From NCBI GenBank assembly GCA_947626075.1, contig CANQQW010000010.1:1-41784 (forward strand): 41,784 bases of DNA. The letters are read 5' to 3'. The DNA is from an uncultured Clostridia bacterium (GTDB lineage Bacteria; Bacillota; Clostridia; UBA1381). Positions 15,231 through 24,322 of this stretch are shown here, one piece after another; within the stretch, counting starts at the first letter, position 1; each line of letters begins with the position of its first letter. Both the position numbers and the translations under genes were made by a program. Under the pieces are notes generated by a model, which saw nothing but the letters and a program-made list of their open reading frames with translations, was not told the DNA's origin and searched no databases.

Positions 15231-15448
15231 TTTCAGACCGCGCCCGTGCGAGCCGGAAATTCACTTAGGCAAGACAAACGGGGCGCTGTCGTATGCTGAT
15301 ACGTCAAGCTCCGTTTAACGCAGCATGAGCGGATTTTATGCCGCGCCCGCGCGAGTCGGAAATTCGCTTAGGTAAGTCAAACGGGGCGCTGTCGTATGCT
15401 GATACGTCAAGCTCCGTTTAACGCAGCATAAGCGGATTTCAGACCGCG
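15231..15448. repeat. 103-bp tandem repeat with internal stem-loops
   Basis: Two full units (15231-15333 and 15334-15436) differ at about nine positions, and the start of a third unit (15437-15448) overlaps the stop codon of the HutP-like gene. In each unit AAACGGGGC and GCTCCGTTT pair over 9 bp (15276-15284 with 15308-15316 in the first) around an inner CGTAT/ATACG hairpin. The half containing the stem has only one difference between copies. The 103-bp period and the absence of a long frame argue against coding. This fills the gap between the HutP-like gene and aroH. Confidence 0.85.
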
Positions 15449-15849
15449 CGGTGACCCATACCGATTGCCATGTCATTAAGATTTAACAGTCCTATCGCGA
15501 AGAATACGCATACGCTTATGTGCGAATTGTCGCGCGCTATGCCTATTTTGCCGCCGAGGTTTAAGCCTACGCATTTATCTATAATCTGCTCTACCGCCTC
15601 GTGAGCCGCGCCGGCAACGGCGCCTTCCTCGGCGTGAGTCGTTCCTATCACGTTTTCGCGTTTCGCCGCCACAACGGCGCGCTCCAAAATCTTCGGTACC
15701 GCGCTTTGGAAGTCGCTGCCGAAATCTATCGCCACGGAGCGTATACCGCGTTCAAGATTTTTCTCTTTCAGGCGCGCTTCCTCGTCTCTCGTATCCGTCA
15801 TGGCGATTTCAATCGCCGCTTTGCAAACCTCTCTGCTGCCCACTTCCAT
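15439..15849 (-). CDS. HutP-family RNA-binding protein homologue
   Basis: A 136-residue protein similar to the HutP-family proteins found widely in Clostridia: it opens EVGSREVCKAAIEIAMTDTR and ends with the glycine- and histidine-containing MAIGMGHRAV, preceded by GKIGIARDNSHISVCVFF. In Bacillus, HutP is an antiterminator that binds hut mRNA with L-histidine and Mg2+. The paired His residues near the middle (IGTTHAEEG) and at the C-terminus could fit metal binding. No histidine-use genes are nearby, so its target here is unknown. Its last codons lie inside the tandem repeat. Family call good; role unknown. Confidence 0.82.
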   Translation of the reverse strand: MEVGSREVCKAAIEIAMTDTRDEEARLKEKNLERGIRSVAIDFGSDFQSAVPKILERAVVAAKRENVIGTTHAEEGAVAGAAHEAVEQIIDKCVGLNLGGKIGIARDNSHISVCVFFAIGLLNLNDMAIGMGHRAV

Positions 15850-15874
15850 AATTACAATTACCTGCTCCTTTCCA

Positions 15875-17122
15875 TCAATCTGTTCCCCTGCTTATATCTT
15901 TGCGCGGCGCGTTATCCCCTGCTACAAAGCCAGTTGAAAACGCCGCCTGCAAATTATATCCTCCTGTGCAGCCGTCAACGTCTATCACCTCGCCCGCAAA
16001 ATACAGTCCGCGCACGAGCTTGGACTCCATTGTGGACGGATTTATTTCGCTTACTTTCACGCCGCCCGAGGTGACTATAGCCTCCTCGACGGGGCGCACA
16101 TCCTTTGCCGTGAGCGGGAAATGCTTCAAAACTCTCACGAGCGCGTTTCTTTCCTCGCGCGTTATCTCATTTACCGCCTTATGCGCATCTATTTTAGCAA
16201 GGCGCACCGCCACGGGTATAATCGCCTTTGGGAGAAGATCGTCAAGGCTGTTTACAATATGCTTTTTATTATACTTTTCAAAATCGCGCATTACGCGCGC
16301 CGTAAGCTTTTCCGTGTCGAGCGCGGGCTTTAAATCAATTTCAAGCCTGTACCTTTCTCTGCCGATGTCCCGAAGGCGCGCCGACATGGACAGCACAACG
16401 GGACCCGATATGCCGAAATGCGTGAAAAGCATTTCCCCAAAATCCGAGTACGCCTTTTTCCCTCGGGCATCATACGCCGTTATGCGTATGTTCCTAAGCG
16501 ACAGTCCCATAAGCTCCTTTACCCATGTTTCCTCCGTCACTATAGGCACAAGCGACGCTTTAGGCTCTATTACCGTATGTCCCGCCCGCGCCGCGAGCTT
16601 GTATCCGTCTCCCGTGGAGCCTGTTTTCGGATACGACTTGCCGCCGGTGCAGACTATCACGCTGTCCGAGTAAATATCGCCCTTATCGGTCTTTACTCCT
16701 TTTACCGCGCCGTCCCGTATTATGAGCGATTTTACTTCCGCTCTCTTTAACGTCACGTTGCTTTTGAGCGCGTACCTTTTCAGCGCGTCCACGACGTCGC
16801 GCGCGCTGTCGCTCACCGGGAAAACGCGTCCGCCGCGCTCCGTCTTTGTCCTGACGCCATAGCTTTCAACAAGGTTAATTATATCATGATTTGTAAATGT
16901 ATACAACGGTGAATAGAGAAATTTGGCGTTCCTCGGATATGACGCTATCATGTCCTCAATATCCGCCGCATTCGTCAAATTGCAGCGTCCCTTGCCCGTA
17001 ATCAGCAGCTTCTTGCCGACAATATCGTTCTTTTCAATCAGTATTACTTTATCCGCCTTTTCCGCCGCCCTGCCCGCTGCTATAAGTCCCGCGGCTCCCG
17101 CGCCTATTACCGTAACCGTCAT
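15875..17122 (-). CDS. YhiN/HI0933-family flavoprotein (NAD(P)/FAD-dependent oxidoreductase)
   Basis: About 415 residues starting MTVTVIGAGAAGLIAAGRAA, a dinucleotide-binding Rossmann motif. KKLLITGKGRCNLTN, the TERGGRVFPVSDSA stretch, VIVCTGGKSYPKTGSTGDGY and the C-terminal LYFAGEVIDVDGCTGGYNLQAAFSTG are hallmarks of the HI0933/YhiN family, which binds FAD and has no settled function. The start chosen overlaps the stop of the upstream lipoprotein gene by one base (TGATG); an ATG five codons earlier is possible. It is part of the uvrC-to-hutP-like run. Confidence 0.92.
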   Translation of the reverse strand: MTVTVIGAGAAGLIAAGRAAEKADKVILIEKNDIVGKKLLITGKGRCNLTNAADIEDMIASYPRNAKFLYSPLYTFTNHDIINLVESYGVRTKTERGGRVFPVSDSARDVVDALKRYALKSNVTLKRAEVKSLIIRDGAVKGVKTDKGDIYSDSVIVCTGGKSYPKTGSTGDGYKLAARAGHTVIEPKASLVPIVTEETWVKELMGLSLRNIRITAYDARGKKAYSDFGEMLFTHFGISGPVVLSMSARLRDIGRERYRLEIDLKPALDTEKLTARVMRDFEKYNKKHIVNSLDDLLPKAIIPVAVRLAKIDAHKAVNEITREERNALVRVLKHFPLTAKDVRPVEEAIVTSGGVKVSEINPSTMESKLVRGLYFAGEVIDVDGCTGGYNLQAAFSTGFVAGDNAPRKDISRGTD

Positions 17123-18723
17123 CACTTCACGCTCCATGTTTCCACCGAGCGGAACTGCCGCGCCGCCGACGGGGTAAGCGCGGTCTTTATCTTAGCGCTT
17201 GACAGAACGTCGCCCTTTCTGAAAAAAAGCGGAGTAAACGGCATATCCTCTATTATCATATTCCCGTATCGGCGAAACAGTTCCTTTAACTCTTCCTCGT
17301 CGCGCGTCATTCCTATCTGACCCGCGAGCGTGTCAAGATCGGTATTGCTGTATGAAAAGTAATTGCCGCCGGACGATATGAGCGGCGACAGGTCAAGGTT
17401 CGCGCCTATTTCAATTTCGCCTACCATAATATCAAAATTCTTCGCGTTTATTCTTTCCATGTATTGGTCATACGGCAGCGCCGTAACAGCCGCGTCCACT
17501 CCGAAGCTCCTGAGATTTTCAGCCGCTGCGGAAGCTATATTTACCTTTTCGGCGTTGTCGCCATCGGTCAATATCTCAAACGACAGCACCTGCTTCGTAC
17601 CGTTTACGTTTCTCGTGTACTTACCGTTCTCGTTTACTCCCCAGTTGTCGTTACCGAGAAGCTGCTGCGCGAGAAGGTCGTCAGGCTTAAAGCGCGTATT
17701 GGTATCGAAGTAAAACAGCGACGACGGATTTATCGGTATATCGCACGCGACGCCGCGCGAGTATATCGTTGAGTTTACAATCGCGTCCTTATCTATAAGC
17801 TCCGCGAGCGCGCGGCGCGTATTCGCGCCCCACAGCGCCTCGTTGAGCAGATTAAATCCGATAAACGTCATTTTATTCGTAATGTACTCGTTGTTATGCG
17901 CGCTGCCCCTCGGCGTGTACTCTGACAGGTCTACCGTCTCGCCCGTCATAAGGTCAATCTCGCTCGCCTCAAACATAGTCTCGTATCTTTGCAGGTCGGG
18001 CGCAATATAGACATACAGATTATCAATCAGCGCTCTGCCGTTATGGTAATTGTCAAACGCGGCAAACGACATCTTGCCCGTACTCGGCTGCGTCTCGAAC
18101 TTGAACGCGCCAGTGCCGTTCGGTATATATCCCGAATTAAGGCTCATGTCCGAGCGGTACTTCACAATCGGGAATGTAAGCAGGGACACAAAATTCGGCA
18201 CGGAATAATTAAGCACAAGCTGAAGCGTGTAATCACCCGTAGCCTTGTAGTCCGCTATATTGGAAAGCAAGGAGGTGTACTGCGTTACCCCCGAGCGTAT
18301 CTGCTTTATCGTGTACGCCGCGTCGTAAGCGTTAAAGTTTGAGCCGTCGTGCCACATTACATTGTTTTTCAGCGTTATGTCTATCGTTCTTCCGTCCGGC
18401 GACACGGTGTAGCTCTCCGCGAGCACCGGCGACGGCATCAGATTTTCATCAACGTCAAACAAAGGCTCATATACAAACTGCATACACTCCTTTACCGTCT
18501 CCGACTTTGTAAGGAGCGGATTGAACGTGTCAAAATCCAGCACGCCGACGCTTATGCTGTTTGATACCTCGTCCTCCGTATTGTTCTCCACCGCCGCCGG
18601 ATTTTCTGTTTTAGTGTCCCCGTATATTTTCTGCTTTATCGTATCCGTAACCGCGCACCCTGTCAGGGACACTAAAATACACGTTACGGCAACGTATAGT
18701 ATAATTCTTTTTATCCGATTCAT
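17122..18723 (-). CDS. Extracellular solute-binding lipoprotein, family 5 (peptide/OppA-like)
   Basis: A 533-residue protein with a lipoprotein signal: hydrophobic stretch then lipobox LTGC at residues 20-23. The mature part matches family-5 binding proteins of oligopeptide/nickel ABC importers: FNPLLTKSETVKECMQFVYEPLF, LAESYTVSPDGRTIDITLKNNVMWHDG, YDAAYTIKQIRSG and the C-terminal lobe with ALAELIDKDAIV. No permease or ATPase genes lie in the window, so it must work with a distant transporter or act as a sensor. It is embedded among unrelated housekeeping genes. It lies 16 bases after pgeF and overlaps the flavoprotein gene by one base. Confidence 0.9.
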   Translation of the reverse strand: MNRIKRIILYVAVTCILVSLTGCAVTDTIKQKIYGDTKTENPAAVENNTEDEVSNSISVGVLDFDTFNPLLTKSETVKECMQFVYEPLFDVDENLMPSPVLAESYTVSPDGRTIDITLKNNVMWHDGSNFNAYDAAYTIKQIRSGVTQYTSLLSNIADYKATGDYTLQLVLNYSVPNFVSLLTFPIVKYRSDMSLNSGYIPNGTGAFKFETQPSTGKMSFAAFDNYHNGRALIDNLYVYIAPDLQRYETMFEASEIDLMTGETVDLSEYTPRGSAHNNEYITNKMTFIGFNLLNEALWGANTRRALAELIDKDAIVNSTIYSRGVACDIPINPSSLFYFDTNTRFKPDDLLAQQLLGNDNWGVNENGKYTRNVNGTKQVLSFEILTDGDNAEKVNIASAAAENLRSFGVDAAVTALPYDQYMERINAKNFDIMVGEIEIGANLDLSPLISSGGNYFSYSNTDLDTLAGQIGMTRDEEELKELFRRYGNMIIEDMPFTPLFFRKGDVLSSAKIKTALTPSAARQFRSVETWSVK

Positions 18724-18738
18724 TTTATATCTCCAAAT

Positions 18739-19539
18739 CTATACAAGCTCCATAAACGCCCCGAGATTCCCTCTTTGTCCGTTTGTTTTTCTGTGCGAAA
18801 AAAGCAAGGAGCTGTTACAATATGTGCATATGGCGCTGTCGTCGATATTTTCACGCGGTATGCCGCTTTCTGTAAGCTGGTCCGTTATCGCCCTCTGCAT
18901 ATTTACGTGATACTTTTCGCCGTACTTTACCGCCGCGGACGAGCCGAACTCGTCAATAAAAATCCGCGCCACGTCGCCGCCGACCTCAAAATGACATTCC
19001 TGTATGGACGGTCCTATAGCCGCGAGTATATCCTCCGCGCGGCTTTTGTAGTCCTTTTTCATCTTCTCAACCGTTTTTTGTCCGATACGTTTTACTGTCC
19101 CTTTCCAGCCGGAATGAGCCAGCGCGATTACGCCCTGTCTTTTGTCAAGAAAAAACAGCGGCACGCAATCCGCGTAAAGCGTGACGAGCGGTATGCCCTT
19201 TTTGTCTGTTATGAGCGCGTCCGCGCTCGTAAAGGCGTTTTCGCGCGTAATTCCGTTACCCGCGTCGCTTTCAGTGACGGTGCGGATCACGTCCTCATGT
19301 ACTTGTTTTGACAGTACGAGTTTCTTATAGTCCATGCCGAGCGTGTCGGAAATTATTCTGTAGTTTTCAAGCACGTTTTCGCGCGGGTCGGCGCAGTTAA
19401 AGCGTAAATTCATCGAGGCGTAGCAGTCTTTGCTGACTCCGCCCTCTCTCGTGGAAAAGCCGTGTTTTACCAGCCCCGTTTCTTCAAACGAAGTTATGGT
19501 ATAATATGAAACGCCGTTTTTTCTGTTCAGTTTAAACAT
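18739..19539 (-). CDS. pgeF: Peptidoglycan editing factor PgeF (YfiH, multicopper-oxidase-like)
   Basis: The 266 residues match the YfiH/PgeF family, cytoplasmic enzymes reported to act on UDP-MurNAc with wrong amino acids and also described as purine nucleoside phosphorylase-like. The metal-site motifs are present: TLYADCVPL, ALAHSGWKGT, GPSIQECHFEVG and near the end CTYCNSSLLFSHRKTNGQRG. The start HGFSTREGGVSKDCYASMNL is typical. Its ATG overlaps the uvrC stop as TGATG. Proximity to cell-wall functions is loose; call by motifs. Confidence 0.93.
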   Translation of the reverse strand: MFKLNRKNGVSYYTITSFEETGLVKHGFSTREGGVSKDCYASMNLRFNCADPRENVLENYRIISDTLGMDYKKLVLSKQVHEDVIRTVTESDAGNGITRENAFTSADALITDKKGIPLVTLYADCVPLFFLDKRQGVIALAHSGWKGTVKRIGQKTVEKMKKDYKSRAEDILAAIGPSIQECHFEVGGDVARIFIDEFGSSAAVKYGEKYHVNMQRAITDQLTESGIPRENIDDSAICTYCNSSLLFSHRKTNGQRGNLGAFMELV

Positions 19540-21401
19540 CAGCCGTTCCTCCGAAAATAATTATACACGCTTTCGGCCGATTTTCTATCCATCTCTTTGA
19601 CTTTCATAAGTTCATCTATGTCCGCCTCTTTTATTTTATCAATAGTTTTGAAAGTAGTCAATAGCGCTTTGCGTCTTTTTTCACCGACGCCCTTAATTTT
19701 ATCGAGTTCCGAGGTGATTTTGCCGTGCAGCTTACGGTGGTACGTTATCGCCGCGTTATGAACCTCGTCCTGTATGTTCGTTATCAGTTTGAAAACGGGG
19801 CTTGCGGGGCTTAGTTCTATCTCGCCCTTTGAGGATATAAGCCCGCGCGTGCGGTGGCGGTCGTTCTTAACCATACCGAAAACGGGTATGGTGCAGTCCA
19901 TCATATCCATAAGCTCCGTAATTACGCCGAGATGTCCCTTGCCTCCGTCAAGAAGTATAAGGTCGGGCAGGGGCAGAAATTTCGCGTCCTTGCGCGGCAA
20001 TTCGCCCATGCGTATTTTATCCTCCTCGTCGAGCGCGTGGCGGAAACGGCGGTATATTACCTCGCGCATAGCCGCGTAATCGTCCGCGCCCTCAAAAGAC
20101 TTTATCTTAAACAGTCTGTACTTGCGCTTCGCCGCTTTACCGTTTTCAAACACAGCCATAGCTCCCACGTTGTCCGCGCCCTGTATGTTTGAAATGTCGT
20201 AAGCCTCGATACGGTACGGGCTTTTTTCAAGGCGCAGCGTCTCCCGCATACTGTCGAGCAGAGTGTTCTTCTCCCGCTCTTTCATAACGTGTATCTTATA
20301 ATTGCCGAGAGCGATTTCCGCGTTCTTCTTGACCATCTCGACCATATGGCGCTTTTCGCCGCGCTTTGGCGTGATTATCGTAACTTTGCGTTTCTTCATA
20401 CCGCGCAGCCATTCCGTAATGGCGCCGCAGTCCTCGATTTCGTACTCGGCAAGTATTTCCTCGGGTATAAAATCGCTTTCCTGATAAAACTGCTTTATAA
20501 AGTCCGTCAGTATCTCGGAGTCGGAGCTGTTTAAGGTGTTGTCTATTTTATAGCTCTCGCGTCCTATTACCTTGCCGCGCCTTACAAAAAACACTTCGCA
20601 GAACGCCGCCGAAGCGTCGCGGGCAAGCGCGATAACGTCGCGGTTGTCCTGCTTGTCGGTATCTATGACTTTCTGCTGCTCCTCTATATCGCGTATGGCG
20701 CGTATCTTATCCCTTAAATCCGCCGCTTTTTCGTACTTCATTTCCCGTGAGTATTTGTTCATCTGCTCAGTAAGCTCGGCGACAAGCTCCTTATGGTTGC
20801 CGTCGAGAAAATGGCAGATATTAAAATACACCTGCCTGTACTCTTCCTTGCTTACCTTGCCCGTACACGGGGCAAAGCAGTTGTTTATGTGGTAGTTAAG
20901 GCACGGTCTGCCTTTCCCTATGTCGTCGGGGAATTTACGGCGGCACGCCGGCGGCTTAAACAGCTTTTGAACAAGCTCAAGCGTGTTTTTAAGCGTAATT
21001 CCGGATACATACGGTCCGTAATATCTCGCGCCGTCCTTTTGCAGCTTTCTGACCTTTACAAGACGCGGATACGGCTCGTTTATCGTAACCTTTATATACG
21101 GGTAGTGCTTGTCGTCCTTTAAAAGTATGTTGTACTTCGGGCGATACTTTTTTATCAGAGTACATTCAAGCGCAAGCGCTTCCGTCTCGGAGTCCGTGAC
21201 GATATATTCAAAATACGCTATGTTTGATACCATTGCGAGTACTTTCGGCGTGTGGTTCGAGTTCTTTTGAAAGTACTGACGCACACGGTTTTTAAGCACC
21301 TTGGCTTTGCCGACGTATATCACAGTCCCCTCTTTGTCGTGCATTATATACACGCCGGGGTCTTGGGGTAGATTTTTCAGTTCCTGCTCCAAGTCAAACA
21401 T
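19539..21401 (-). CDS. uvrC: Excinuclease ABC subunit C
   Basis: UvrC makes both incisions around UvrB-bound DNA damage in nucleotide excision repair. About 620 residues carry the N-terminal GIY-YIG nuclease (PGVYIMHDKEG, VIYVGKAKVLKNRV), a four-cysteine-like segment near the middle (CFAPCTGKVSKEEY), the UVR motif (YEKAADLRDKIRAI), the RNase H-like nuclease (YDISNIQGADNVGAMAVFE, LILLDGGKGHL) and a C-terminal helix-hairpin-helix (IKGVGEKRRKALL). The ATG at 21401 has AAAGGAGG upstream; a longer frame has no such site. It leads the uvrC-pgeF-lipoprotein-YhiN-HutP run. Confidence 0.97.
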   Translation of the reverse strand: MFDLEQELKNLPQDPGVYIMHDKEGTVIYVGKAKVLKNRVRQYFQKNSNHTPKVLAMVSNIAYFEYIVTDSETEALALECTLIKKYRPKYNILLKDDKHYPYIKVTINEPYPRLVKVRKLQKDGARYYGPYVSGITLKNTLELVQKLFKPPACRRKFPDDIGKGRPCLNYHINNCFAPCTGKVSKEEYRQVYFNICHFLDGNHKELVAELTEQMNKYSREMKYEKAADLRDKIRAIRDIEEQQKVIDTDKQDNRDVIALARDASAAFCEVFFVRRGKVIGRESYKIDNTLNSSDSEILTDFIKQFYQESDFIPEEILAEYEIEDCGAITEWLRGMKKRKVTIITPKRGEKRHMVEMVKKNAEIALGNYKIHVMKEREKNTLLDSMRETLRLEKSPYRIEAYDISNIQGADNVGAMAVFENGKAAKRKYRLFKIKSFEGADDYAAMREVIYRRFRHALDEEDKIRMGELPRKDAKFLPLPDLILLDGGKGHLGVITELMDMMDCTIPVFGMVKNDRHRTRGLISSKGEIELSPASPVFKLITNIQDEVHNAAITYHRKLHGKITSELDKIKGVGEKRRKALLTTFKTIDKIKEADIDELMKVKEMDRKSAESVYNYFRRNG

Positions 21402-21455
21402 ACCGCTCCTCCTTTCGTATACCGTTACCGTCCGATGCGGGGAATTTCCCAAAGG

Positions 21456-21489
21456 CAAAAATAACTCTACATACAAATGCAGAGTTATT
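21456..21489 (-). terminator. Terminator after the HPr gene
   Basis: AATAACTCT and AGAGTTATT (21481-21489 and 21460-21468) form a 9-bp stem with a short loop, followed by TTTTG on the minus strand. It separates HPr from uvrC. Confidence 0.8.
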
Positions 21490-21509
21490 TATTAACATAT
21501 TATTTTAAA

Positions 21510-21773
21510 TTATTCAGAGAAATTAGACTCAATAAGGTCAACCAAAGTCTTTACAGCTTCTTCCTCGTCGCTTCCGTCGGCGATTATCGAAATCTTAGTT
21601 CCCTTAACAATTCCAAGAGAAAGCACACCTAAAAGACTCTTCGCGTTTACTCGTCTTTCATCCTTTTCGACCCATATGCTTGATTTGAACTCGTTTGCTT
21701 TTTGGATAAAAAATGTCGCCGGTCTTGCGTGCAAGCCTACCGAATTTTGAACTGCCACTTCACTTGAAACCAT
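21510..21773 (-). CDS. ptsH: HPr-family phosphocarrier protein
   Basis: An 87-residue HPr domain. GLHARPATFF contains the active-site His15 that carries phosphate from enzyme I to PTS permeases, and NAKSLLGVLSLG contains the regulatory Ser46 that HPr kinase phosphorylates in Firmicutes carbon catabolite repression. The presence of His15 excludes Crh. The ATG is preceded by a GGGGG-type SD, so translation may be modest. It is a single gene with its own promoter and terminator; ptsI is not adjacent, so it is separated from the usual ptsHI operon. Confidence 0.93.
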   Translation of the reverse strand: MVSSEVAVQNSVGLHARPATFFIQKANEFKSSIWVEKDERRVNAKSLLGVLSLGIVKGTKISIIADGSDEEEAVKTLVDLIESNFSE

Positions 21774-21837
21774 GAATTGCGCCCCCTGTCTTTTATTTAC
21801 ATCTTTATAATCTATAATATCTTTATTTGACATAATT

Positions 21838-21866
21838 AGAATACTAAAAAAATTGTTCCGCGTCAA
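21838..21866 (-). promoter_or_regulatory. Promoter of the HPr gene
   Basis: TTGACG (21861-21866) and TATTCT (21838-21843) with a 17-bp spacer. The leader before the HPr start is about 60 bases and AT-rich. I see no clear CRE-like operator. Confidence 0.6.
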
Positions 21867-21967
21867 TATTTTTTTCAATTTTGTAACAATTTTTAGTTAA
21901 TATTGACTTATAGTAATATTCATTCGCGGATTTTTTTGTATATTTGTACATTTGTATTTATGTTTTA

Positions 21968-23065
21968 TCATTTATTTGTTTCCGCGTTGTCCGTTTCCGC
22001 GTTTTCGTTCGGAGCGGCGGGAGCCGTTCCCTGTTTGCTCTTTAGCAGCGCTCTTACCTGCTTGTCTATTTCTTCGGTAAAGTCCTTATGCTCCACCATG
22101 TATTTCCTTACGTTATCGCGTCCCTGTCCTATTTTCTCACCGTTATAGCTAAACCATGCGCCCGATTTTTTAATTATGTCATTTTCAACGGCGTAATCGA
22201 GGATATTGCCCTCCTTTGATATGCCTTCACCGTACATTATGTCGAACTCGGCGGTCTTAAACGGCGGCGCCACCTTATTCTTTACAACCTTTACCCTCGT
22301 CTTGTTGCCGACGATCTCCGTGCCGTTCTTGATAACGTCCGCGCGGCGCACATCAAGCCTTACCGACGCGAAGAATTTAAGCGCGCGTCCGCCCGGGGTG
22401 GTTTCGGGATTTCCGTACATAACTCCCACCTTTTCGCGCAGCTGATTTATGAAAATAACTACTGTGCCGGAGCGTGAGATAACGGCGGTAAGCTTTCTCA
22501 AAGCCTGTGACATAAGTCTTGCGAGAAGTCCCACGTGCGCGTCGCCCATTTCGCCCTCTATTTCCGCCTTCGGAACAAGCGCCGCAACCGAGTCGATAAC
22601 GACTACATCGAGCGCGCCGCTCCTTACAAGGGCTTCGGCTATGTCAAGCGCCTGCTCGCCCGTGTCCGGCTGCGCGACGATAAGGTTATCAATATCAACG
22701 CCGAGATTTTTCGCGTACACGGGGTCGAGCGCGTGCTCCGCGTCGATAAACGCAGCTTCGCCGCCCATTTTCTGAGCCTCGGCGACAACGTGCAGCGCCA
22801 CCGTCGTTTTACCCGACGATTCGGGACCGTAAATCTCGATAACTCGTCCGCGCGGCAGTCCTCCCACGCCCAACGCCATATCGAGAGTCAATGAGCCGGT
22901 GGATATTGCGTCCACGTTTGAAACGTTTACGTCGCCCAGCTTCATAATACTTCCCGTGCCATATTCCTTTTCTATTACGTTAAACACGGATTTAAGCGCT
23001 TTTTTCTTCTCTTCCGCGTCGGTCATTTTTATTACCTGCGGCTTTTCTTTCTCTGTTTTTGCCAT
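21968..23065 (-). CDS. recA: Recombinase RecA
   Basis: The 365-residue strand-exchange ATPase has Walker [15 protein letters not shown], the MAW-like and L1/L2 regions ([38 protein letters not shown]), Walker [11 protein letters not shown] and the DNA-binding loop. Length and order are normal; the C-terminal tail is short and weakly acidic. AAAAGGAGAAAAG precedes the ATG. It has its own promoter just upstream. The 3' side is AT-rich without a clear hairpin. Confidence 0.98.
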   Translation of the reverse strand: MAKTEKEKPQVIKMTDAEEKKKALKSVFNVIEKEYGTGSIMKLGDVNVSNVDAISTGSLTLDMALGVGGLPRGRVIEIYGPESSGKTTVALHVVAEAQKMGGEAAFIDAEHALDPVYAKNLGVDIDNLIVAQPDTGEQALDIAEALVRSGALDVVVIDSVAALVPKAEIEGEMGDAHVGLLARLMSQALRKLTAVISRSGTVVIFINQLREKVGVMYGNPETTPGGRALKFFASVRLDVRRADVIKNGTEIVGNKTRVKVVKNKVAPPFKTAEFDIMYGEGISKEGNILDYAVENDIIKKSGAWFSYNGEKIGQGRDNVRKYMVEHKDFTEEIDKQVRALLKSKQGTAPAAPNENAETDNAETNK

Positions 23066-23106
23066 TATCTTTTCTCCTTTTGTTTTTACATAAATTTTAT
23101 GATTTT

Positions 23107-23135
23107 ATTATATATTATATACCTATCTTTTTCAA
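23107..23135 (-). promoter_or_regulatory. Sigma-A promoter of recA
   Basis: TTGAAA (23130-23135) and TATAAT (23107-23112) with a 17-bp spacer, beginning 9 bases after the thiI stop codon. No GAAC-N4-GTTC (LexA/DinR box) is visible between 23066 and 23143. Confidence 0.82.
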
Positions 23136-23143
23136 GTATTTTC

Positions 23144-24322
23144 TTAATTCGGGTATACTTCTATTTTTTCGACATTCATAAGCGCCGCTTCTATAAGCGC
23201 CTCCGTGTCGAGGTGCTTTTCCGATTTCTCTATGTTTTCGCGCTTCGGGTTCGTCGTGGGGTGCTTCGGCGTGAACACCGTGCAGCAGTCCTCGTAAGGC
23301 AGTATGGACGTTTCATACGCGCCTATCGCGACGGAGCGGTCTGTTATTTCAAGCTTGTCCATACCGATAAGCGGCTGCAGTATCGGCATATCAACCACCG
23401 CGTTCGTCACGTCGAGCGCGGCGAGCGTCTGTGACGCGACCTGTCCCACACTCTCGCCCGTTATGAGCGCTTTGGACTTATGGTCAATCGCCAACCGCTC
23501 CGCTATACGCATCATGAACCGCCGCATTACGAGCGTCATATGCTCCTCGGGGCATTTATCGCGTATTTGAAGCTGTATCTCGGTAAACGGCACGATGTAC
23601 AAATTTATCTTCGACGTGTACCGCGCGAGTATCGACGCGAGCGTTATAACCTTTTCCTTTGCGCGTTCGCTCGTATACGGGTAAGAGAAGAAGTTTACCG
23701 CGTCTATCTCCACGCCGCGCTTCGCTATCATATGTCCCGCTACGGGGCTGTCTATACCGCCCGACAGAAGCAGCGTCGCCTTTGAGCCGGTGCCTATCGG
23801 CATACCGCCCTGTCCCTTTATTCTGTTTTCGTCTGCGTACACGTACGCGTCAAAATCGCGAACCTCGACCTTTACCGTCACGTCGGGGTTATGCACGTCA
23901 ACTATTATGTCGGGAAACTCGTCGTCAAGATAACCGCCGACTTCACGGCATATCTGCGGCGACTTGTACGGGAACGCCTTATCGGAACGTTTTGCCTCGA
24001 CCTTAAAGCGTTTGCCCGCCGTGAGGTCATTTTTGAGGTACTCCTTCGCGACTGCCTTTATATCCTCAATGTCCTTTTTGCACACCGCCGCCTTAGTTAT
24101 CGCGACAAGTCCGAAAACCATTGAAAGGCGCTCTGCTACGAGGTCGATTTTGCTCCCGTCCTCGACTTCGACGTACACGGTCGCCTGTGCGAGGCGTATT
24201 TTCGTTTCCGCGACGTTTCTGAGGGCGTTTTTGATGTTTGACATGAGTATGTTCTCGAACCGCGTGCGGTTGCCGCCCTTTAATATTATTTCGCCGTATT
24301 TGGCAAGCACAATTTCTTTCAT
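23144..24322 (-). CDS. thiI: tRNA 4-thiouridine synthase ThiI, without rhodanese domain
   Basis: Adenylates U8 of tRNA and inserts sulfur; it also serves thiamine synthesis in some bacteria. The 392 residues have a ferredoxin-like/THUMP N-terminal part (LAKYGEIILKGGNR) and the PP-loop SGGIDSPVAGHMIAKRG. Motifs VVDMPILQPLIGMDK and ETSILPYEDCCTVFTPKHP are family features. The C-terminal rhodanese domain of E. coli ThiI is missing, as is usual in Firmicutes, where the adjacent cysteine desulfurase gives sulfur directly. The ATG follows that gene's stop with no gap. Confidence 0.96.
   Translation of the reverse strand: MKEIVLAKYGEIILKGGNRTRFENILMSNIKNALRNVAETKIRLAQATVYVEVEDGSKIDLVAERLSMVFGLVAITKAAVCKKDIEDIKAVAKEYLKNDLTAGKRFKVEAKRSDKAFPYKSPQICREVGGYLDDEFPDIIVDVHNPDVTVKVEVRDFDAYVYADENRIKGQGGMPIGTGSKATLLLSGGIDSPVAGHMIAKRGVEIDAVNFFSYPYTSERAKEKVITLASILARYTSKINLYIVPFTEIQLQIRDKCPEEHMTLVMRRFMMRIAERLAIDHKSKALITGESVGQVASQTLAALDVTNAVVDMPILQPLIGMDKLEITDRSVAIGAYETSILPYEDCCTVFTPKHPTTNPKRENIEKSEKHLDTEALIEAALMNVEKIEVYPN

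Noticed and set aside
15231-15448. CRISPR array
   Set aside because: Only two adjoining 103-bp units with no unique spacers and no cas genes.
21896-21935. Plus-strand promoter-like TTGACT element near 21903
   Set aside because: No plus-strand gene follows and the -10 match is poor.
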